The notes beneath the pieces were generated by a model. It saw only the letters and a list, made by a program, of their open reading frames with translations, did not search any database and was not told the origin of the DNA. This document shows positions 17,932-29,204 of a stretch of 35,679 nt of DNA, in pieces. The position numbers and the translations under genes are program-made. How positions within the stretch are numbered: the first letter of the stretch is position 1; every line of letters begins with the position of its first letter. This DNA is from Phycisphaerae bacterium (lineage in GTDB: Bacteria > Planctomycetota > Phycisphaerae > Phycisphaerales > UBA1924), in contig VGXM01000028.1 of NCBI GenBank assembly GCA_016873295.1, forward strand, positions 1 through 35,679, in the 5' to 3' direction.

Positions 17932-17937
17932 TATCCT
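17932..17937 (+). promoter_or_regulatory. Putative -10 element (TATCCT) of tRNA-His
   Basis: TATCCT in a short AT-richer patch (GGCTTATCCTTTGG) lies about 37 bases before the mature tRNA 5' end. The same hexamer precedes the RAYT gene. No good -35 is present. Confidence 0.4.
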
Positions 17938-17973
17938 TTGGGTCCGTCGGGGGTTGGGTCCCTCGGCGTCGAC

Positions 17974-18048
17974 GGCGGCCATAGCTCAACTGGTTAGAGC
18001 GCGGGATTGTGATTCCCGAGGTTGCGGGTTCGAGCCCCGTTGGTCGCC
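17974..18048 (+). tRNA. tRNA-His (anticodon GTG)
   Basis: A full cloverleaf is readable. The acceptor arm GCGGCCA (17975-17981) pairs with TGGTCGC (18041-18047) with one G-U. The D-arm is GCTC/GAGC. The anticodon stem CGGGA/TCCCG encloses TTGTGAT, with anticodon GTG at 18009-18011. The T-loop is TTCGAGC. The extra G at 17974 opposite C at 18048 is the G(-1):C73 pair specific to histidine tRNAs. CCA is not encoded. The gene lies alone; the stop of the convergent PilZ gene is three bases downstream. Confidence 0.97.
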
Positions 18049-18051
18049 CTT

Positions 18052-18954
18052 CTAGGCGGCGCCGCGCATCGGTCCGGCGTCGGTCCGAGCGGCGCGGGCG
18101 AGGTGGAAGAGGACCCGGAAGAGGCGTCCCTGGGCGATGGGCTTGACGAGCACGGCGTTGGGCTGGACCACGCGGACCAGCTCCTGGGACCTGGCGCTGT
18201 TGCCCGGGGCGAGCAGGACGAGCTTGGCGGTGAAGTTGGCCCGCACGTCCTTGGCGATGGCGGCGGGCCGCCGCCCCGCGCCGGCGACGCTCAGGAAGAC
18301 GGTGTGGATCGCGAGGGGGTCGGCGCCCGAGGCGTCGCGGACGGCTTCCTCGACGCTGCCGGCGCCGATGACGGTGAGGCCGGTGGGTCGCAGGAGCTCG
18401 ACGACGTGCCTGCGGTCGAGCGCCGACGCGTCGATGCAGACGATGGTGCCGGTGAGGGTGGCGGGGTCGGGCTGCTCGCGCGTGTCGGCGGCTTCGAGGT
18501 CGGCGGCGGCGATGAACATGCGGACGTCGGTGGGCTCGGCGAAGGCGAGCCCGATCTCGTGCACGACGTCGCCCAGGTGGCGGCAGTGGGCCACGCGCGC
18601 GGGGATGGTCTGGCGTCGGCGTTCGAGGTCGACGAGGAGGACGAGGCAGGGGGAGTCGGCGTGGAGGTACCCGCAGTGGAGGACGGAGATGCCGCCGTTG
18701 GAGAGGCTGCGTGCGGCGACGCGGACCGTGACCTGGCTGCCGCCGGGGTGCGTGAGCGACAGGCCCACGCCGGTGTGGCGGTAGGGGAAGCGCTTGTGGG
18801 CGCGGGCGAAGGCGAGTGTGGCGGAGGCGGCCTCGTCGAGGCGTTCGCACAGGGCGAGGAGGGTCGCGGCGTTGAGGCCCAGCGTGTTCTCGCGGGTGAC
18901 CTGCGCCTCCCACGCTTCCCAGTTGGGCCCGGATGGGTTCTCGGACGCGATCAT
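18052..18954 (-). CDS. PilZ domain protein with degenerate receiver-like domain
   Basis: The 300-residue protein is a shorter paralogue of the upstream gene at 19105. Residues about 50-150 form a PilZ-like domain: an RxxxR motif (R55, R59) and ARSLSNGG, where the usual (D/N)xSxxG signature begins with Ser83. Residues about 168-290 have a response-regulator fold (VCIDASALDRRHVVELL opening, LVKPI with Lys271). The expected phospho-acceptor Asp is Ser222 in VFLSVAG, so it probably cannot be phosphorylated. PilZ domains usually bind cyclic di-GMP. GGAGG lies nine bases before the ATG. It is likely in an operon with the neighbour; which process they control is unknown. Confidence 0.8.
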   Translation of the reverse strand: MIASENPSGPNWEAWEAQVTRENTLGLNAATLLALCERLDEAASATLAFARAHKRFPYRHTGVGLSLTHPGGSQVTVRVAARSLSNGGISVLHCGYLHADSPCLVLLVDLERRRQTIPARVAHCRHLGDVVHEIGLAFAEPTDVRMFIAAADLEAADTREQPDPATLTGTIVCIDASALDRRHVVELLRPTGLTVIGAGSVEEAVRDASGADPLAIHTVFLSVAGAGRRPAAIAKDVRANFTAKLVLLAPGNSARSQELVRVVQPNAVLVKPIAQGRLFRVLFHLARAARTDAGPMRGAA

Positions 18955-19104
18955 CCCGCTCGGCCTCCGTCGTGTGCGCCGGGATGCTGTTCGGAAGGCG
19001 CTGGAGCGGGCTGAGTCGGAAGGGCGCAAGGGCCGGGTTTCGGCCTCCGGTCGTCCGGGTGGGGCACCGGGTTGGGGGGGGGCCCGGGCCCGTCGGGGCC
19101 GCGG

Positions 19105-20361
19105 TCAGGCGGCGGAGCGTTCGGCCCGCCTGCACGCGACGATCAGGTCCTCGATCGGGCGGGCGGATTCCTGGGCGTCGGCGGTGGCGGCGAGGCTCTG
19201 GGAGGCGGCGGCGGCGAGCTCGGCGAGGCCCTGGAATCCGAGCACGGGGGCCGTGCCCTTGATCTGGGCGCAGAGGGCGAGACACTTGACGCCGTCGGAG
19301 GTGCGGAGGGCGGCGGTCAACTCGTCGGCGTACCTGGTGAGTTCCTCAAGGAACCCGCGCACGAGCGCGATGTCCGCGATGGCGCCGGCGCCCGCGGAGG
19401 GCGTGACCGCCTTGTCGTCGCAGAGGAGGAACTCGGCGACGGCCTGCAGGACCTTGCCCTCGGTGAGCGGCTTGGCGAGGATGGCGTTGACGCGGGCCTC
19501 GGCGAGCCTGGCGCGTGTCTCGGCGGTGCCGTCGGTGGTGATCGCGAGCACGGGCGTCAGGAGCCCGCGCTCGCGCAGGCGTGCCATGAACCCCGGGAAG
19601 TCGGCGCCGTCGGCGCTGATGTCGGCGGCGACCAGGTCGCAGCCCTCGGCGACGACGGGCAGGGCGGCGTCGGTGGAGGAAACGGCGCGGATGCGCAGCT
19701 CGGTGTTCCGGAGGAGGTGGCGGAAGATCTTCTGGTCGAGCCCGCCCGGGTCGATCAGGACGACGCACCCGCGGACCTTGGCCGGGTCGACCTTCTCGAG
19801 GCTGAAGAAGGCCGACTGCTTGTCGGCCCGCATGAACTGGCGGGCGTCGATCTTCTTCTCGAACTGCACCCCGATCTCGTGGACGATGGTGGAGAGGTGG
19901 ATGCAGCGTCGGACCACGCCGCGCACCTCGATGGACCCCGAGTCCTGGAGGGGGAGCACCACGACGACCGGGGTCCCCAGGTGGACGAAGCGGTTGTGCA
20001 GGAGGGAGATCCCGCCCGAGGAGAGGTTGCGCGACGCGAGCTTGAGGTCGCTGATCGACCCGCCCGGGTGCGTCAGCCGCACCGAGACGCTCTCGAGGCG
20101 GAAGGGCATGCGCACGTAGCTCCGCCGGAAGCTCGCGTGCCGGTTCCCCCGCCCCGAGTTGGCCGCCTGGTCGATCCTCGAGGTGAGCCGCTCGACGCCC
20201 GCGGCCTGGAGGTTGAGCGTGTTGGGGCGGTCGGTGCTCGTCCTGGGTTTGCGCTTGGAGGGCTGGTTGGCCAAGGGGGGTTCCCGCGTGGAGCTTCTCG
20301 GACGGCGCGAACACCGGCGCTCACGCCGCGTGGGATCGGCACGCGCGGCGTGGAAGGTCAT
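19105..20361 (-). CDS. PilZ-receiver-HPt-like regulator
   Basis: The order is PilZ (about 80-175), receiver (about 197-312) and a C-terminal helical domain like histidine phosphotransfer (about 325-410). PilZ signatures are R80xxxR84 and NLSSGG (112-117), both consistent with c-di-GMP binding. The receiver keeps Asp247 (AADIS), Thr276 and Lys297, so it should be phosphorylatable. The HPt-like motif reads CAQIKGTAPVLGF where HxLKG is expected; the phospho-His position is Ala365. The start is uncertain: the ATG at 20361 has GAGGA 13 bases upstream, while a TTG at 20274 would begin where similarity to the shorter paralogue starts. It follows gyrB and precedes the paralogue, all on the minus strand. 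Confidence 0.8.
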   Translation of the reverse strand: MTFHAARADPTRRERRCSRRPRSSTREPPLANQPSKRKPRTSTDRPNTLNLQAAGVERLTSRIDQAANSGRGNRHASFRRSYVRMPFRLESVSVRLTHPGGSISDLKLASRNLSSGGISLLHNRFVHLGTPVVVVLPLQDSGSIEVRGVVRRCIHLSTIVHEIGVQFEKKIDARQFMRADKQSAFFSLEKVDPAKVRGCVVLIDPGGLDQKIFRHLLRNTELRIRAVSSTDAALPVVAEGCDLVAADISADGADFPGFMARLRERGLLTPVLAITTDGTAETRARLAEARVNAILAKPLTEGKVLQAVAEFLLCDDKAVTPSAGAGAIADIALVRGFLEELTRYADELTAALRTSDGVKCLALCAQIKGTAPVLGFQGLAELAAAASQSLAATADAQESARPIEDLIVACRRAERSAA

Positions 20362-20394
20362 GGGTGAGACGATGTCCTCGGGCGGCCCGTCGCG

Positions 20395-20400
20395 ACGGTA
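20395..20400 (-). promoter_or_regulatory. Putative -10 element (TACCGT) of the PilZ regulator gene
   Basis: TACCGT on the minus strand predicts a start near 20388 and a 27-base leader containing GAGGA before the ATG at 20361. Confidence 0.35.
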
Positions 20401-20428
20401 GCGGCTGCGCCACCTGCGCCTCCCCCTC

Positions 20429-20450
20429 GCCCCCCCGGGGGGGGCCCGGG
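20429..20450 (-). terminator. Extreme GC palindrome after gyrB
   Basis: Seven C (20430-20436) followed by eight G (20437-20444) are flanked by G and C, then CCGGG. It lies 11-32 bases past the gyrB stop on the minus strand. It may act as a transcription stop or pause, but it has no loop spacer and no T-tract. Confidence 0.3.
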
Positions 20451-20460
20451 CCGCCGCGGC

Positions 20461-23457
<2,997 letters not shown>

Positions 23458-23538
23458 ACCGCCCGGAGGGCGGTCCCACTTCACACCGGTCGGAGGCCGG
23501 TCCCACCGGCTGTTGTGTGGGACCGCCCCTTGGGCGGT
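23458..23538. repeat. REP-like hairpin array, units A, B and C
   Basis: Three units share a 7-bp stem, 3-nt loop, 7-bp stem and a conserved tail. Unit A (23458-23479): stem ACCGCCC/GGGCGGT, loop GGA, tail CCCAC. Unit B (23485-23506): stem ACCGGTC/GGCCGGT with one G-T pair, loop GGA, tail CCCAC. Unit C (23517-23538) is inverted: stem ACCGCCC/GGGCGGT, loop CTT, head GTGGG. Stem sequences differ while pairing is kept. Confidence 0.75.
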
Positions 23539-23569
23539 TGGGCGGGCGATCGCGGGCGCGCACGGGCTG

Positions 23570-23575
23570 TAGACT
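23570..23575 (+). promoter_or_regulatory. Putative -10 element (TAGACT) giving a leaderless tricorn-gene mRNA
   Basis: TAGACT ends six bases before the ATG at 23582, with GCCCGG between. No Shine-Dalgarno sequence is present. Confidence 0.55.
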
Positions 23576-23581
23576 GCCCGG

Positions 23582-26500
23582 ATGCTGACTCAGCGCGTGT
23601 CGTGCGTGGCGGCCCTGGCCGCGGCGCTTGTCCATCCGTTCATCTCGGGGTGCGCGGCCCAGTCGGCGCCGACGCCCGTGGCGGGGCCGATCGAGGCGGC
23701 GCCGGCGATGCCGCCCAACGGGTACTACCGCCAGCCGGCGATCCACGGGGACCTGCTGGTGTTCGTCGCGGAGGGGGACCTGTGGAAGGCGTCGGTGAAG
23801 GGGGGCGTGGCGACGCGCCTGACGAGCCACCCGGGTGACGAGGGGTCGCCCGCGATCTCGCCGGACGGCTCGATGGTGGCGTTCACGGCCCAGTACGAGG
23901 GTCCGACGGAGGTGTACGTCATGCCGGTGTCGGGCGGGCTGCCGACGCGTCTGACGTGGGACGGATCGCGGTCGGACGTGAGCGGGTGGACCCCCGGCGG
24001 GCGCGTGGTCGCCGCCACGGAGCGCTTCAGCACGCTCCCCAACTGGCAACTCACCACGATCGACCCCAAGTCGGGGGACCGGTCGCTCATCGGGCTGGCC
24101 CAAGCGGCGGACGGGTGCTTCGACGACAGGGGCACGCTCTACTTCACGCGCCTGGCGTTCCAGGGGTCGTCGACCAAGCGCTACAAGGGGGGCACGGCCC
24201 AGCAGCTGTGGCGCTTCGCGCCCGGCGCGGGCGAGGCGACGCCCCTGAGCAAGGACTTCGACGGCACGTCGAAGCGCTCCATGTGGTGGGACGGGCGCGT
24301 GTACTTCGTGTCGGATCGCGACGGCACGATGAACGTGTGGTCGATGAAGCCCGACGCGTCGGACCTCAAGCAGCACACGACGCACGCGGGGTTCGACGTG
24401 CAGGGCGGCTCGCTCTCCGGCGGGCGGATCGCGTACCAGGTCGGGGCGGACGTGTGGGTGCTGGACCTGGCGTCGGGGCGGTCGGCGGCGGTGGCCCTGA
24501 CGCTCGACACCGACCTGGACCAGATGCGCGAGCGCTGGGTCGAGAAGCCCATGGACTACCTCACCTCGGCGCACGCGTCGGCGAACGGCGACCGCGTGGT
24601 GATGGTCGCCCGCGGGCGCGTCTTCGTGGCGCCGCACCGCCAGGGCCGGCTGGTGGACGTGGCGCGGGACGACGGCGTGCGCTACCGGGCCGCCCGCTTC
24701 ATGCCCGACGGCAAGTCCATCGTCGCCCTCTCCGACAAGACCGGCGAGATCGAGCTGTGGAGGCTGCCCGCCAACGGCGTGGGCGAGCCCGAGCCCCTGA
24801 CGAGCGACGGCGTGGTGTTGCGCTGGGACGCGCTCCCCTCGCCGGACGGCACGCTCATTGCCCACCACGACAAGAACCTCGAGCTCTGGATCTACGACGT
24901 CGAGAAGAAGACCAGCACGCGGATCGACCGGTCGGAGATCGAGGAGTTCAGCGACCTGGCGTGGTCGCCCGACGGGCGATGGCTGGCGTACACGGGGTGG
25001 GCGGCCAACTCGTTCAAGGTGGTGAAGCTCTTCGGCGTCGAGTCGGGGGCGGTGACGACGGTGACGACGGACCGGTACGACAGCTACTCGCCCGCGTGGG
25101 GCGGGCAGTGGCTGTACTTCCTGTCGGACCGCACGCTGCGGACGGTGGTGCCGGCCCCGTGGGGCCCCAACCAGCCCGACCCGTTCCTGGACCAGACGAC
25201 CGGGCTCTACGCCCTGGCGCTCAAGCCCGGACAGAAGTGGCCCTTCGCACCGGCGACGGAGCTCGACGCTCCGAAGAAGGAGGAGAAGAAGCCCGAGCCC
25301 CAGAAGGAGGAGCCCACGCCGGAGGCGGCGCCCGGGGCGGGCCAGCCGGAGGCCAAGAAGGACGAGCCCAAGAAGGACGAGCCCAAGAAGGACGAGAAGC
25401 CCCGGGTGGAGATCGACCTGGAGGGGATCGCGGAGCGCCTGTTCGGGGTGCCGATCCCCGCGGGGAACTACTCGGGCCTGTCGGCGGCGGAGAAGGCGCT
25501 GTTCTTCGTGTCGACGCCGTCGGGGTTCGATCGAGAGGGCGACCTGCGCGCGGTGGAGATCAAGAACGAGCACGTCGAGGCCAAGACGGTGCTGGCGGGC
25601 ATCGGGTCGTACGAGCTGACGGAGGACGGCAAGAAGCTGCTGGTGCGTCGGCGCGACACGTTCTACATCGTGGAGGCGTCGGCGTCGGCGCCGTCGGACC
25701 TGGAGAAGAAGGCGGTGGACCTGTCGGGCTGGTCGCTGTCGGTGGTGCCGCGGCGGCAGTGGCGCCAGATGTTCATCGATTCGTGGCGGCTGATGCGCGA
25801 CTACTTCTACGACAAGGACATGCACGGCGTGAACTGGCGGGCGATGCTCGACAAGTACCTGCCGCTGGTGGACCGCGTGACGACGCGGGCGGAGCTTTCG
25901 GACCTGATGGCGCAGATGGTGGGTGAGCTCTCGGCGCTGCACATCTTCGTGCGGGGCGGGGACCGGCGCATCGCGCCCGACAACATCCCGGTCGCGGCGC
26001 TTGGGGGCGAACTGGTGCGGGACGCCGAGGCGGGCGGGTACCGCGTCGCGCGGATCTACCGCAGCGAGCCCGACGACCCGGGGCGCGTCAGCCCGCTGGC
26101 CAGGCCCGACGTGGGCGTCAGGGAGGGGGACGTCATCACGACGATCGACGGCGTGGCGACGCTCTCGGGGCCCGACCTCTCGGCCCACCTGCGGAAGAAG
26201 GCGGATCGGCAGGTGCTGATCCGCGTCAAGCCCAGGGCCGGGGACGGGTGGGGCGCGGAGCGCGACGCCATCGTGACGCCGATCACGCAGGGCTCGGAGC
26301 GCGACCTTCGCTACACGGACTGGGAGTACACGCGTCGGCAGGAGGTCGAGAGGCGGGGCGAGGGGAAGATCGGCTACCTGCACCTGCGGGCGATGGGCGG
26401 CGGCAACTACGCCGAATGGGTCAAGGGGTTCTACCCGGTCTTCAACCGCGACGGGCTCATCCTCGACGTGCGCCACAACTCGGGCGGGAACATCGACTCG

Positions 26501-26980
26501 TGGCTGCTCTCCAAGCTCATGCGCAAGGCGTGGTTCTACTGGAGCCCGCGCGTCGGCAACCCGCCGTCGTGGAACATGCAGTACGCCTTCCGCGGGCACA
26601 TGGTGGTGCTGTGCAACGAGCGGACGGCGAGCGACGGCGAGGCCTTCGCCGAGGGTTTCCGCAGGCTGGGGCTGGGCAAGGTCATCGGCACGCGGACCTG
26701 GGGCGGCGAGATCTGGCTCAGTTCGAGCAACGTGCTGGTGGACAAGGGCATCGCCTCGGCGGCGGAGTTCGGCGTCTACGGGCCCGAGGGCGAATGGCTC
26801 ATCGAGGGCTGGGGGGTCGTGCCCGACATCGTCGTCGACAACCCGCCGCACGCGACGTTCAAGGGCGAGGACGCGCAGCTGGAGGCGGCGGTGGCGCACC
26901 TCAAGGCCCTGATCAAGGAGAAGCCGATCCCGCCGGTCGTGCCGCCCAAAAAGCCGGACCTGTCGTTCGAGAACAAGTAG
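23582..26980 (+). CDS. Tricorn-type protease, predicted lipoprotein (S41 family)
   Basis: The 1132-residue protein starts with a lipoprotein signal (lipobox ISGC, Cys24). Next are a beta-propeller region of WD/PD40-like repeats (about 50-550; ISPDGSMVAF, LAWSPDGRWLAY) and a Lys/Glu/Pro-rich linker (about 560-620). A second beta segment, a helical domain with GELSALH (His787), a PDZ domain (about 800-900) and an S41 catalytic core follow. The nucleophile is Ser1017 in NERTASDGE. Tricorn proteases degrade oligopeptides released by other proteases; the lipobox suggests this copy works on the periplasmic side. LDVRHNSGGNIDSWL and the C-terminal VVPDIVVDN are also typical. An in-frame 15-bp DNA repeat encodes KKDEP units in the linker. 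Confidence 0.93.
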   Translation: MLTQRVSCVAALAAALVHPFISGCAAQSAPTPVAGPIEAAPAMPPNGYYRQPAIHGDLLVFVAEGDLWKASVKGGVATRLTSHPGDEGSPAISPDGSMVAFTAQYEGPTEVYVMPVSGGLPTRLTWDGSRSDVSGWTPGGRVVAATERFSTLPNWQLTTIDPKSGDRSLIGLAQAADGCFDDRGTLYFTRLAFQGSSTKRYKGGTAQQLWRFAPGAGEATPLSKDFDGTSKRSMWWDGRVYFVSDRDGTMNVWSMKPDASDLKQHTTHAGFDVQGGSLSGGRIAYQVGADVWVLDLASGRSAAVALTLDTDLDQMRERWVEKPMDYLTSAHASANGDRVVMVARGRVFVAPHRQGRLVDVARDDGVRYRAARFMPDGKSIVALSDKTGEIELWRLPANGVGEPEPLTSDGVVLRWDALPSPDGTLIAHHDKNLELWIYDVEKKTSTRIDRSEIEEFSDLAWSPDGRWLAYTGWAANSFKVVKLFGVESGAVTTVTTDRYDSYSPAWGGQWLYFLSDRTLRTVVPAPWGPNQPDPFLDQTTGLYALALKPGQKWPFAPATELDAPKKEEKKPEPQKEEPTPEAAPGAGQPEAKKDEPKKDEPKKDEKPRVEIDLEGIAERLFGVPIPAGNYSGLSAAEKALFFVSTPSGFDREGDLRAVEIKNEHVEAKTVLAGIGSYELTEDGKKLLVRRRDTFYIVEASASAPSDLEKKAVDLSGWSLSVVPRRQWRQMFIDSWRLMRDYFYDKDMHGVNWRAMLDKYLPLVDRVTTRAELSDLMAQMVGELSALHIFVRGGDRRIAPDNIPVAALGGELVRDAEAGGYRVARIYRSEPDDPGRVSPLARPDVGVREGDVITTIDGVATLSGPDLSAHLRKKADRQVLIRVKPRAGDGWGAERDAIVTPITQGSERDLRYTDWEYTRRQEVERRGEGKIGYLHLRAMGGGNYAEWVKGFYPVFNRDGLILDVRHNSGGNIDSWLLSKLMRKAWFYWSPRVGNPPSWNMQYAFRGHMVVLCNERTASDGEAFAEGFRRLGLGKVIGTRTWGGEIWLSSSNVLVDKGIASAAEFGVYGPEGEWLIEGWGVVPDIVVDNPPHATFKGEDAQLEAAVAHLKALIKEKPIPPVVPPKKPDLSFENK
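25355..25396 (+). repeat. 15-bp in-frame tandem repeat in the tricorn linker
   Basis: AAGAAGGACGAGCCC occurs twice, followed by a partial third copy (25355-25369, 25370-25384, 25385-25396). It encodes KKDEP-KKDEP-KKDE in the charged linker. Its perfect copies suggest recent slippage expansion. Confidence 0.85.
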
Positions 26981-26995
26981 CGAGGCCGGGCTATT

Positions 26996-27063
26996 CGGCT
27001 TGGGTGGAACGGGCGTCCCGCCCGTCCTCCGGCTTGGGTGGAACGGGCGTCCCGCCCGTCCTC
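26996..27063. repeat. Tandem 34-bp repeat with REP-like hairpins, units D and E
   Basis: Two identical 34-bp units (26996-27029 and 27030-27063) begin CGGCTTGGGTGGA. Each contains an inverted-orientation REP-like unit: on the minus strand, stem ACGGGCG/CGCCCGT, loop GGA, tail TCCACCC (27002-27025 and 27036-27059). They start 15 bases after the tricorn stop. Confidence 0.8.
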
Positions 27064-27153
27064 CTCGATCCACGTCGGTGGCGGCGACGCGCCGGTGGCC
27101 GCTTCACGCCACCGTGAGGATCCGGCGGCCGCCCGGCGCACATCGCTCGCCGA

Positions 27154-27177
27154 ACAGGCGGGGCGCCTGTCCCACCC
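27154..27177 (+). repeat. REP-like hairpin, unit F
   Basis: Stem ACAGGCG (27154-27160) pairs with CGCCTGT (27164-27170) around GGG, with tail CCCACCC. It has the same 7-3-7 layout as units A-E with a different stem. The rest of the 340-bp gap between the tricorn gene and pckA shows no gene. Confidence 0.7.
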
Positions 27178-27218
27178 AGGCCACGAGGCTGAGGGTGTCG
27201 CGGGGCGGTGGCGGCACC

Positions 27219-27224
27219 TAAACT
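27219..27224 (+). promoter_or_regulatory. Putative -10 element (TAAACT) of pckA
   Basis: TAAACT lies 96 bases before the pckA ATG. A TCCCCC/GGGGGA hairpin (27229-27246) follows immediately and would sit at the very start of the transcript, so the assignment is weak. Confidence 0.3.
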
Positions 27225-27320
27225 CCCTTCCCCCGTCGGAGGGGGATTGGGGGGCGTGCGCGGCCTATCGCGCGCGGGTGTCCGGGGTTTGAGAGTCGCC
27301 ACTTCGAGGGTCATCGCGCC

Positions 27321-28901
27321 ATGCCGCAGCTCGATCTGTCGTCCAACCGCACGCACGTGAACTTGTCGCCCGCCGAGCTGGTGGAGCGGGCCGTGGCCGC
27401 CGGGGAGGGCAGGTTGGCCTCCAACGGGGCGCTGGTGTGCATGACCGGGGACCGGACGGGCCGGAGCCCCAAGGACAAGTTCCTGGAGGACGGGTCGGCG
27501 GTGCACGCCAAGATCGCGTGGGGCAAGGTGAACATGCCGGTGAGGGCGGAGGCGTTTGAGAAGGCGTACGCCATCGCGGTGGAGCACCTGAACAGCCGAC
27601 CGAAGCTGTACGTCTTCGAGGGGTTCGCGGGGGCCGACCCGGCGTACCGCCTTGGCGTGCGGGTGGTGACGGAGCAGGCGTGGCACGCGCTCTTTGCGAG
27701 CACGCTGTTCATCCGCCAGGGCTCGAAGGGGGCGGGGGCGGGCGCGGCGTTCAAGAAGGACTGGACGATCCTGAACGCGGGCAAGCGGCGCCTGACGCCC
27801 GAGGAGGCCAAGGCCCTGGGCGTGCCCGGGCCGGTGGCGATCGTGCAGTCGCTGGAGAAGCGGACGGTGGTGATTCTCGGGAGCGAGTACGCCGGGGAGA
27901 TGAAGAAGAGCATCTTCTACGCGCTCAACTACGAGCTGCCCGACAAGGGCGTCTTCCCGATGCACTGCTCGTGCAACGTGGACAAGAAGGACCCGACGAA
28001 CGTGGCGTTGTTCTTCGGGCTGTCGGGCACGGGGAAGACGACGCTGTCGGCGGACCCGAACCGGGCCCTGATCGGCGACGACGAGCACGGATGGACGGAC
28101 AAGGGCGTGTACAACTTCGAGGGCGGGTGCTACGCCAAGTGCATCAAGCTGTCGAAGGAGGGCGAGCCGGAGATCTGGAACGCGATCCGCTTCGGGAGCG
28201 TGCTTGAGAACACGGTGGTCGACCCGGCGACGCGCGTCCCCGACTACGACAGCGCCCAGATCACCGAGAACACGCGCGTGACCTACCCGCTCGACTACAT
28301 CGCCGACGCGCTGATCCCGTCGGTGGGGGCGCACCCCAAGCACGTGGTGTTCCTGACGGCGGACGCCTACGGGGTGCTGCCGCCCATCTCGCGCCTGAGC
28401 CCGGAGCAGGCCATGTACTACTTCATCAACGGGTACACGAGCAAGCTGGCGGGGACGGAGGCGGGGGTGACGGAGCCCCAGCCCAACTTCTCGACCTGCT
28501 TCGGGGCCCCGTTCATGCCCCGCCCCCCGGCGGTCTACGCCCAACTCCTGGCCGACAGGATCAAGAGGCACGGGGCCCGCGTGTGGCTGCTCAACACCGG
28601 CTGGACGGGCGGGCCCTACGGCACCGGCGCCCGCTTCAAGCTCGCCTACACCCGCGCCATGGTCCACGCCATCACCAGCGGCGCCCTCAACGACGTGGCG
28701 TGCACCCCCGACCCCATCTTCGGGCTCCCCATCCCCGCGACGGTCCCCGGCGTGCCCGCCGAGGTCCTCCAGCCCCGCAACACCTGGGACGACGCCTCGG
28801 CGTACGACACGGCGGCCAAGAGGCTCGCCAAGGGCTTCCGCGACAACGACAAGTCCTTCGACATGCCCGACGCGGTCCGCAACGCGGGCCCGAAGGGGTG
28901 A
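27321..28901 (+). CDS. pckA: Phosphoenolpyruvate carboxykinase (ATP)
   Basis: The enzyme converts oxaloacetate and ATP to PEP, ADP and CO2, the entry step of gluconeogenesis. The 526 residues match the ATP-dependent class: TGDRTGRSPKDKF near 42-54, the kinase-1a P-loop GLSGTGKTTLS (233-243), the metal/ATP site DDEHGW near 254, ENTRVTYPL and the SVGAHPKHVVFLTADAYGVLPP region. GTP-dependent enzymes have a different layout. The ATG at 27321 is set by family length; a weak GAGGG lies 11 or more bases upstream. The gene stands alone; a small CCCGT/ACGGG hairpin follows the stop at 28904-28918. Confidence 0.97.
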   Translation: MPQLDLSSNRTHVNLSPAELVERAVAAGEGRLASNGALVCMTGDRTGRSPKDKFLEDGSAVHAKIAWGKVNMPVRAEAFEKAYAIAVEHLNSRPKLYVFEGFAGADPAYRLGVRVVTEQAWHALFASTLFIRQGSKGAGAGAAFKKDWTILNAGKRRLTPEEAKALGVPGPVAIVQSLEKRTVVILGSEYAGEMKKSIFYALNYELPDKGVFPMHCSCNVDKKDPTNVALFFGLSGTGKTTLSADPNRALIGDDEHGWTDKGVYNFEGGCYAKCIKLSKEGEPEIWNAIRFGSVLENTVVDPATRVPDYDSAQITENTRVTYPLDYIADALIPSVGAHPKHVVFLTADAYGVLPPISRLSPEQAMYYFINGYTSKLAGTEAGVTEPQPNFSTCFGAPFMPRPPAVYAQLLADRIKRHGARVWLLNTGWTGGPYGTGARFKLAYTRAMVHAITSGALNDVACTPDPIFGLPIPATVPGVPAEVLQPRNTWDDASAYDTAAKRLAKGFRDNDKSFDMPDAVRNAGPKG

Positions 28902-28947
28902 GCCCCGTCCGGGACGGGCAATCGTGAAGTGTGGAGCGCACTCCTGA

Positions 28948-29048
28948 CACGCCGAGGCTGAGGCCCTGCGAAGCCTCGGATCGAATCGCGCCCCGTCGCG
29001 GCGCCCATCCGAGGCTTCGCTCCGCGGACTGCGCTCAGCCTCGGCGTG
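28948..29048. repeat. RAYT-linked 100-bp palindromic repeat, copy 1 (core type A)
   Basis: The outer arms CACGCCGAGGCTGAG and CTCAGCCTCGGCGTG are perfect reverse complements (15 bp). The inner arms GCGAAGCCTCGGAT and ATCCGAGGCTTCGC (14 bp) are as well. CCGAGGCT/AGCCTCGG also allows two separate hairpins. The core contains AATCGCGCCCCGTCGCGGCG. A 28-bp spacer follows. Confidence 0.9.
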
Positions 29049-29076
29049 GGTGGGGGGCGAATCGGGATGGACGAGG

Positions 29077-29176
29077 CACTCCGAGGCTGATGCCCTGCGA
29101 AGCCTCGGGTCGATCGGCGCGGGGCTCGGGGCCCATCCGAGGCTTCGCTCCGCGGACTGCGCTCAGCCTCGGCGTG
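29077..29176. repeat. RAYT-linked palindromic repeat, copy 2 (core type B)
   Basis: It has the same arms as copy 1, but with CACTCC for CACGCC at the left end and GGT for GGAT in the inner arm. The core reads CGATCGGCGCGGGGCTCGGG. A 28-bp spacer nearly identical to the first (one base different) separates it from copy 3. Confidence 0.9.
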
Positions 29177-29204
29177 GGTGGGGGGCGGATCGGGATGGAC
29201 GAGG

